Assembly: GCA_017461605.1 (NCBI GenBank) | Contig: JAFTXN010000001.1 | Coordinates: 53,371 to 117,370, forward strand | Length of the DNA: 64,000 nt | Source of the DNA: Bacteroidaceae bacterium | Lineage (GTDB): Bacteria; Bacteroidota; Bacteroidia; Bacteroidales; Bacteroidaceae | Direction of reading: 5' to 3' | In this document: positions 58,859 through 64,000 of the stretch, piece after piece | Numbering within the stretch: position 1 is the stretch's first letter | Layout of the letters: every line of letters begins with the position of its first letter | Notes under the pieces: model-generated | The model's database searches: none | What the model was told of the DNA's origin: nothing | What the model saw: only the letters and a program-made list of their open reading frames with translations | Position numbers and translations under genes: made by a program

Positions 58859-60046
58859 ATGAAAATAGCCATTTGCAACGTTCAAGAATTCGACCCTACC
58901 ATCGGAGGTATTGAACGTGTGTCCGTTTCATTGGCCACGCAGTTGATAGCTTGTGGAATGAGTATCATCTTCGTGTCCTGCCGACGCTCCCCTTACTCAA
59001 AAGAGTACACTCTACCTGCATCGCAATTCTTTTTGCCCAATGATGCCGACTATGCGGAAGAAAACATCACCGCTTTGACGGATATTTTGAGGAAAGAACA
59101 GGTTGACATCATTCTTAATCAGAATGCTCACAGCCATCTTTTCAATAAATTTTGCGCCAAAGTCAAACAGAAAAGCGGTTTGCCCCTCATCTCCGTCCTC
59201 CATTTTTGTCCGGACATGCGAATACGAGCCAACCGAAATCGTATGGACTTTAAGTTCTTCAAATGGAAACAACTATCAGTCATTGCACTACGCGACATCG
59301 CCACACGGTGGCCTTTTCGCCTCTTTACGATGTATCCTCATCGGAAACTTTATAAGCATTTGTATAAAATCAGTGACCGAACAGTTCTGCTCAGTGAAAA
59401 GTTCTTTCATAGCTTCATGCATATAGCAGGAGTGAAAGATAACACACGCCTTCGTGCCATCAACAATATGCTTTCTTTCCCCTATCTAAGGCAAGAGAAT
59501 TTTCAGGAAAAGAAAAAGCAGATTCTCTTTTGCGGTAGGTTTTCCCCCCCAAAAAATCCCTACCGGGCACTTTATGTTTGGAAACAATTGCAGGAAGAAC
59601 TTACAGACTGGGGATTTGTCCTTATCGGTGACGGGCCTTTCAAAAAACGTTTGCAAGAGTTGAGTTCAGAATTAGGCTTGCAACGCACACGTTTCTTAGG
59701 ATTTCAGAACCCGGTTTCTTACTATAAAGAGAGTTCTCTAATGCTCTTGACAAGCAACTACGAAGGCTGGGGGCTGGTTCTTACAGAAGCCATGCAGTAT
59801 GGATGCGTACCCATCGCATTCAATAGTTTCGACAGCATTACGGATGTTATCTCACACAAGAAGAACGGAATACTTATCCCCCCTTTTAACGTTGACAAGA
59901 TGGCACAAGAAATTCTGTCACTCATCAGAAAAAATAAAATTCCACAATATGCCGATGAGGCCAACAAGAAAGTTGAGAAGTTCACCCCCGAGAACATCGG
60001 AACGGAGTGGATGGAGTTGTTTCAAGAAGTGTTATACCTGAATTAA
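58859..60046 (+). CDS. GT4-family glycosyltransferase
   Basis: This 395-residue retaining glycosyltransferase has GT-B fold signatures: PTIGGIERVSVSLATQL at the N-terminus, LFCGRFSPPKNPYRAL near 225, GDGPFKKRLQEL, and the C-terminal EGWGLVLTEAMQYGCVPIAF. Sugar specificity cannot be read from sequence. A C7-A6 homopolymer at 59544-59556 lies within the gene and could slip. Confidence 0.9.
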   Translation: MKIAICNVQEFDPTIGGIERVSVSLATQLIACGMSIIFVSCRRSPYSKEYTLPASQFFLPNDADYAEENITALTDILRKEQVDIILNQNAHSHLFNKFCAKVKQKSGLPLISVLHFCPDMRIRANRNRMDFKFFKWKQLSVIALRDIATRWPFRLFTMYPHRKLYKHLYKISDRTVLLSEKFFHSFMHIAGVKDNTRLRAINNMLSFPYLRQENFQEKKKQILFCGRFSPPKNPYRALYVWKQLQEELTDWGFVLIGDGPFKKRLQELSSELGLQRTRFLGFQNPVSYYKESSLMLLTSNYEGWGLVLTEAMQYGCVPIAFNSFDSITDVISHKKNGILIPPFNVDKMAQEILSLIRKNKIPQYADEANKKVEKFTPENIGTEWMELFQEVLYLN

Positions 60047-60057
60047 ATCTATAACTA

Positions 60058-61134
60058 ATGATTTTCACTCTACTGTTTTCAACCATTTTAGTTGCCATCC
60101 TTTCGAAACTATTCACCCAGAACGTATCAAAAAAACAACAAATTCAATTTCTGCTTTTGTGCATTGGATTCATTCTTTTTGCCGGTTTAAGAAGTTGGGA
60201 CACATTTGCTGATACAGATGCCTATTATGCCCATTTTTATAAAGTTTCTGACATTGGCAACTTTTGGCAAGTTCCTGAAGAGAGGTTTGAAACAGGATAT
60301 TTAATCTTTGAAAAGTTTTTTCATAAACATATATCATCTTCTCCTGAAGTTTTCATTCTGTTCATCTCATTTGTTGTTTTTAGCTCCGTATTCTTACTCT
60401 TCAAGAGAGAGGCTAAGAGCATTTGGTTTCCTGCGTACTTAATCGTTGGTTTATATCTCTTCACCAGCGGACTTGTTTGTCCTGTCAGACAATCATTGGC
60501 TACAGCTATTTGTATCTGGGGATATTTTGCACTAAAGGAAAAACGTGTCATCCTCTCTGTGCTACTAATTTTATTAGCCAGTACGATACACTCATCTGCC
60601 ATTTGTTTTCTTGTCATAGTTCCTGCAAGTTTTCTTTCTGTTAACCGAAAGAACTTCTTCCTTATAACTTTCTGTACTATTCTTTGCATAGGAAGTTTTG
60701 GAAGCATACTTGATTTTCTGGGGAAAGGAGACAGTGCATATTTACTTGACGAACAATATCAATTAGGAAATATACTTGATTTAATCAAGATTGCTTTAAT
60801 ACTTATTTTCTATCAATTATTTTATAAAGAAAATAAAGATAAAAACCGTTTACTGGTTTGGCTCTCCATAATATCCCTTTGCTCTGCTGTGATGTCTCTA
60901 AAAATCACAGCACTCAATCGAGCATGTTCTTATTTTGAATTATACTTGTTTATCTTATTGACAAATACGATTTATAACTTTTCACGCAGTAAAAGATTGC
61001 TATATCAATGCGCCTTATTGATGATTGGCTTTGTTTATCTCTATACTATCTACACCGAAAAACCTGGATGGAATAGAATCAACGAATACCATACTATTTG
61101 GGAACATCCATATCATCAGACAATCACCACATAA
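60058..61134 (+). CDS. EpsG-type polysaccharide polymerase (Wzy-like)
   Basis: This 358-residue polytopic protein has about ten hydrophobic helices. It has the EpsG family features FAGLRSWDTFADTDAYYAHF near 43-62 and PVRQSLATAICIWGYFAL near 145. Such proteins polymerise repeat units on the periplasmic side. Its location between glycosyltransferase genes supports a Wzy role. It is the only polymerase candidate in the locus. Confidence 0.85.
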   Translation: MIFTLLFSTILVAILSKLFTQNVSKKQQIQFLLLCIGFILFAGLRSWDTFADTDAYYAHFYKVSDIGNFWQVPEERFETGYLIFEKFFHKHISSSPEVFILFISFVVFSSVFLLFKREAKSIWFPAYLIVGLYLFTSGLVCPVRQSLATAICIWGYFALKEKRVILSVLLILLASTIHSSAICFLVIVPASFLSVNRKNFFLITFCTILCIGSFGSILDFLGKGDSAYLLDEQYQLGNILDLIKIALILIFYQLFYKENKDKNRLLVWLSIISLCSAVMSLKITALNRACSYFELYLFILLTNTIYNFSRSKRLLYQCALLMIGFVYLYTIYTEKPGWNRINEYHTIWEHPYHQTITT

Positions 61135-61169
61135 TAGATAATAAGCCATTCACAAAATCCCATTTGATA

Positions 61170-61958
61170 ATGAAAGTCGCTATTCTCTACATCTGCACAG
61201 GAAAGTATAATAAATTCTTCCCTGATTTTTACGCTTCTGCAGAAAAGTATTTTCTATCCGAAGAGGCTCAAAAGCACTATTTTGTCTGGACGGATGACAA
61301 AGCTTTGACAAAAGCCAAAAATGTTACCCTTATTTATAAAGAGTGTGCCGGATTTCCTGCAGATTCATTGTTTCGTTTTGAGATGTTCCTACAAGTCGAA
61401 ACTGAATTAATGGAGTTTGACTATATCTACTTCTTCAATGCCAACGCTCTATTCCTACGACCGGTCAGCCAAGATATACTACCAGACAATAGCGGTTTAG
61501 CCATGGGAATATGGCCCGGACGACGCGAACGGCAGCACCCCATGTTCTACCCGTATGAAAGAAATCGTCGTTCATTAGCTTATGTTGCTCCGTACGGGAA
61601 ACATTACACTTATTTTATGGGAGGAATAAATGGAGGATGTGCTGAGCACTATCTACAGATGATACGCACACTTAGCCATAACATCCGAGCTGATTACAAT
61701 AGAGGTATTGTCGCAAACGTGCATGACGAATCACATATTAATGCCTATCTAAGAACACACCCATGCAAAAAATTGGGACGCGAATACTGTCTTCCTGCAG
61801 AATGGCAAACCGATGAAGACACTCCTAAATTGATTCTTAGAAGCAAAGTGCTTATAGACCCGTACTTTAACAAAGGGAGAGACCATAGCTTGTGGGGAAA
61901 AGCTAAGAAGGGAGTTCGTATAGCTGTCAATGCTCTCAGGTGGTACTTGAAGGTTTAA
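61170..61958 (+). CDS. GT6-family glycosyltransferase (ABO blood-group transferase family)
   Basis: This 262-residue enzyme starts MKVAILYICTGKYNKFFPDF. Bacterial GT6 enzymes carry NXN in place of the mammalian metal-binding DXD, and here it is N90-A91-N92 in YIYFFNANALF. The family's YFMGGINGGCAEHY and VHDESHINAYL match mammalian ABO/alpha-1,3-Gal(NAc) transferase segments. The likely reaction is alpha-1,3 transfer of GalNAc or Gal onto a fucosylated galactose. The start at 61170 opens the conserved core; the longer frame overlaps the upstream gene. GT11 two genes downstream could make the acceptor. Confidence 0.92.
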   Translation: MKVAILYICTGKYNKFFPDFYASAEKYFLSEEAQKHYFVWTDDKALTKAKNVTLIYKECAGFPADSLFRFEMFLQVETELMEFDYIYFFNANALFLRPVSQDILPDNSGLAMGIWPGRRERQHPMFYPYERNRRSLAYVAPYGKHYTYFMGGINGGCAEHYLQMIRTLSHNIRADYNRGIVANVHDESHINAYLRTHPCKKLGREYCLPAEWQTDEDTPKLILRSKVLIDPYFNKGRDHSLWGKAKKGVRIAVNALRWYLKV

Positions 61959-61984
61959 TCTGAAACGTTCGTAAACCTATATAT

Positions 61985-62950
61985 ATGACAGAAAAAACTT
62001 ATTACCAGGAAATAGATATTGTTAAAGGAATTGCCATACTCCTTGTGATTTTGGGACATAGTTTCTGCAGTCACCCTCTCAATTTGGCAGAAAAACTCCC
62101 ATTATTAGGAGAAGTAGTACGCTCTTTTCAAATGCCATTGTTCTTTGTCGCATCTGGTTTCCTGTTCTCAACAAGGGGGGGGGTCTCTACACTCTTACGC
62201 AAGAAAGCTGCCAGACTGATTGTGCCGTATATTGCGTTCGGACTGCTTTCTATTTGCTTCCGCCACCTGTTCAGCTCCATCACAAATGGAGGGGAAGTCA
62301 CATGGGGCGTATCCTTGATAAAGATGCTTAATGGCGAGTATTACTGGTTTCTATACACTCTATTGTTAATTATGATTATTGTACAACTGGTTAGAAAATG
62401 GTGGATACTCTTATGTATCTGCGGTTTGTGCCTATGCCTATCTTTCACAGATTTCCGTTCCTTGAATTTTATGACCTTGGGCAAGGTGGCGTATTTTCTG
62501 CCATTCTTTGTTTTAGGCATACACATAAAATCCAACTATTCTTCGTTACTCTCATTTTACCAGCAACACAAAGCAATCACAACTTACATCTCAACAATCT
62601 TATTTGCCCTCTCATTTGTAAAACTCGGGGAGGGGATAGGGATTGTTATTACTCAATATATCTGCCCCTTATTGGGTATTATAATAGTTTGGATAGCATC
62701 TAAAGAAATAGCCGATAGAAGTTGGAAGATTAGAAATGTGTTCGTCCACTTTGGACACTACTCCTTGCAGTATTATTTAAATCATCTGCTAATTATGCTG
62801 CCTTTCTACATCTTGGCCAGCAAGATTTCAGAATGTCATCCACTCATTCCCTTGCTTCTCATTTTTTCTTGTGCAGTAGTAACCAGTTTTGTTATGCTAC
62901 GAATAGAACTGCAAACGAAATGTACACGTTTTCTATGTGGATTGAAATGA
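61985..62950 (+). CDS. Acyltransferase-3 family membrane O-acyltransferase (phase-variable candidate)
   Basis: This 321-residue protein has about ten TM helices. It starts with EIDIVKGIAILLVILGHSF, which carries the family histidine, and has RSFQMPLFFVASGFLFS, typical of OafA/WecH-type O-acetyltransferases. It would add acetyl or another acyl group to the repeat unit. A run of nine G bases at 62175-62183 (codons about 64-66) can slip and truncate the protein. It is in frame in this assembly. Confidence 0.88.
   Translation: MTEKTYYQEIDIVKGIAILLVILGHSFCSHPLNLAEKLPLLGEVVRSFQMPLFFVASGFLFSTRGGVSTLLRKKAARLIVPYIAFGLLSICFRHLFSSITNGGEVTWGVSLIKMLNGEYYWFLYTLLLIMIIVQLVRKWWILLCICGLCLCLSFTDFRSLNFMTLGKVAYFLPFFVLGIHIKSNYSSLLSFYQQHKAITTYISTILFALSFVKLGEGIGIVITQYICPLLGIIIVWIASKEIADRSWKIRNVFVHFGHYSLQYYLNHLLIMLPFYILASKISECHPLIPLLLIFSCAVVTSFVMLRIELQTKCTRFLCGLK
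62175..62183 (+). repeat. G9 homopolymer tract in the acyltransferase gene
   Basis: Nine consecutive G bases encode part of Thr-Arg-Gly-Gly-Val. Change by one base would frameshift the gene early. Confidence 0.85.
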
Positions 62951-63053
62951 CACATCTTTCTTTCCTCAGCGCACCAAACTTGGGCTATCGGGAAATTAGA
63001 GTAACCAATCCTAATTACAACCGAACGTCCTATCTCTAAAGTTCTATCATCTC

Positions 63054-63932
63054 ATGAAAATCATTAATATCTCCGGTGGCCTTGGCAACCAGATGTTTCA
63101 GTATGCATTCCTGCTGGCAATGCGCGAAGCTACAGGCGACGAGTGTCTGATGGATACGAGCAAGTATGCCACCTATAAGTTGCATAATGGTTTTGAATTG
63201 GCAGAAGTGTTCAATATCTCTGCTCGCTCTGCAACAAAGGAGGAACTGAAACGCGTAACGAGATATACCACCAATTATAAGTTGTCTCGTGTATTCCGAA
63301 AATTCCTTCCGAAGAAAAGGACTGAGGTGGTGGAGGAAACGCCATCATGTCGATATATGCCCAACGTGTTTGCCGAAGCCAAAGGCGACTTATTCTACGA
63401 AGGTATTTGGCAGAATGAAAAGTATTTCGGGCATGTGCGTCCATTGATTCTGAAAGAATTCACTTACAAAAATCGACTCTCCGAAGTAAATGCTTTGGCT
63501 ACACAAAAATTCTCCGAAAAACGAACGGTGAGTATCCATGTTCGTCGGGGCGACTATCTGAAACATAAGATTTACCTCGGCCTCTGCGGATTGGACTATT
63601 ATACCACAGCCATCCATTATGTGAAAAGAAAATATGGCACGGGGCTTCACTTTGCCATCTTCAGTAATGACATGGCATGGTGTCGGAAACACTTGCTGCC
63701 ACTAATCAATGAGTGTGAACATACGCTTGTGGATTGGAACAAGGGGGCTGAAAGCTACAACGACATCCGCCTGATGAGTGCCTGCAGCGTGAACATCATT
63801 GCCAATAGTAGCTTCTCTTGGTGGGCTGCTTATCTGAATGAACACCTCGAAAAAGAAGTGATTGCTCCAAAGACGTGGATCAATATGCCGATTGAATTTT
63901 GCATACAACTACCGAACTGGACTCTGTTCTAA
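63054..63932 (+). CDS. Alpha-1,2-fucosyltransferase, GT11
   Basis: This 292-residue enzyme starts MKIINISGGLGNQMFQYAFL, the GT11 donor-binding opening. It has the GDP-fucose HxRRGDY signature in SIHVRRGDYLKH near residue 160, then FSNDMAWC, and IANSSFSWWAAYLNE near 245. It transfers fucose alpha-1,2 to galactose, making an H-type structure. Together with GT6 this could generate a blood-group-like epitope. It is the last gene before the window edge. Confidence 0.94.
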   Translation: MKIINISGGLGNQMFQYAFLLAMREATGDECLMDTSKYATYKLHNGFELAEVFNISARSATKEELKRVTRYTTNYKLSRVFRKFLPKKRTEVVEETPSCRYMPNVFAEAKGDLFYEGIWQNEKYFGHVRPLILKEFTYKNRLSEVNALATQKFSEKRTVSIHVRRGDYLKHKIYLGLCGLDYYTTAIHYVKRKYGTGLHFAIFSNDMAWCRKHLLPLINECEHTLVDWNKGAESYNDIRLMSACSVNIIANSSFSWWAAYLNEHLEKEVIAPKTWINMPIEFCIQLPNWTLF

Positions 63933-63957
63933 GCGTAAAATAGGAAACTAAGAAATG

Positions 63958-63988
63958 GTAAATTCTTCAACGCATTGAAGAATTTTAC
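63958..63988 (+). terminator. Hairpin after the fucosyltransferase gene
   Basis: GTAAATTCTTCAA and TTGAAGAATTTTAC pair with one bulge around a CGCA loop. A run of T residues is not strong; it may be a weak terminator. Confidence 0.5.
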
Positions 63989-64000
63989 GTAAAAATCTTC

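Noticed and set aside
62833-63039. 68-codon frame between the acyltransferase and fucosyltransferase genes
   Set aside because: It overlaps the acyltransferase end in another frame and has no recognisable feature.

Overview
This 64 kb window looks like a Bacteroidales chromosome, probably Prevotellaceae-like. Supporting signs are Bacteroidetes-type promoters (TTTG, about 19-21 bp, TAnnTTTG) in front of many genes, a bifunctional fucokinase/GDP-fucose pyrophosphorylase (fkp), UpxY-type capsule control, DUF4248, GH92 and GH20 secreted glycosidases and a carboxypeptidase-regulatory/beta-barrel outer-membrane protein. The first 45 kb are GC-rich and read like core chromosome. The last 9 kb (from about 54.5 kb) are clearly AT-richer and read like an acquired surface-polysaccharide locus.

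Layout. 1-7.1 kb (minus strand): recJ-recQ-comEC (comEC runs off the left edge) and a lone Wzc-type tyrosine kinase. 8-13.4 kb: outer-membrane beta-barrel protein, pepT, manA. 13.7-17 kb: tRNA-Leu(UAG) and parC. 17-21 kb: ansA, a metal/cobalamin-type ABC binding lipoprotein and permease (no ATPase here), and tcdA. 21.3-27 kb: LolE-like permease, rbfA, O-methyltransferase, aroQ, xerD, alkaline phosphatase, HU. 27.5-36.8 kb: flippase, sirtuin, agmatine-to-putrescine enzymes (aguA, aguB), 5'-nucleotidase lipoprotein, fkp. 37-42.5 kb: an operon of prenyl-phosphate-mannose-synthase-like GT2, dihydroorotase, stand-alone MetH-reactivation protein, metallophosphoesterase and plsC. 43-51 kb: GH92, amidase, DUF4248, S24-type repressor, alpha/beta hydrolase, GH20 hexosaminidase. 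51-64 kb: a polysaccharide locus with tyrosine recombinase, invertible promoter, upxY, an upxZ-position gene, wzx, ferredoxin-like F420H2-dehydrogenase beta homologue, pyruvyltransferase homologue, GT4, EpsG-type polymerase, GT6, acyltransferase and GT11.

How it fits together. The recombinase gene ends inside one arm of a 21-bp perfect inverted repeat. The other arm lies 318 bp downstream, just before upxY. The segment between them carries a good Bacteroidetes promoter that in this assembly points away from the capsule genes (OFF). Inversion would aim it at upxY. The locus encodes a GT6 enzyme (ABO blood-group transferase family, bacterial NAN motif) and a GT11 alpha-1,2-fucosyltransferase. 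The fkp gene elsewhere in the window could supply GDP-fucose, so a blood-group A/B-like fucosylated glycan is plausible. A nine-G tract in the acyltransferase gene offers a second, slippage-based switch.

The most unusual signal is outside the genes. At least nine intergenic regions between 7.3 and 43 kb are built from modules in an exact 21-bp register (about 77 modules). Each module is typically a hyphenated dyad (5-bp arm, 5-bp centre, 5-bp arm) followed by about 6 A/T-rich bases. Arm sequences differ between arrays but often remain self-complementary. Twenty-one base pairs is two helical turns, so dyads and A/T tracts lie on one face of the helix. I do not recognise this as a named element family.
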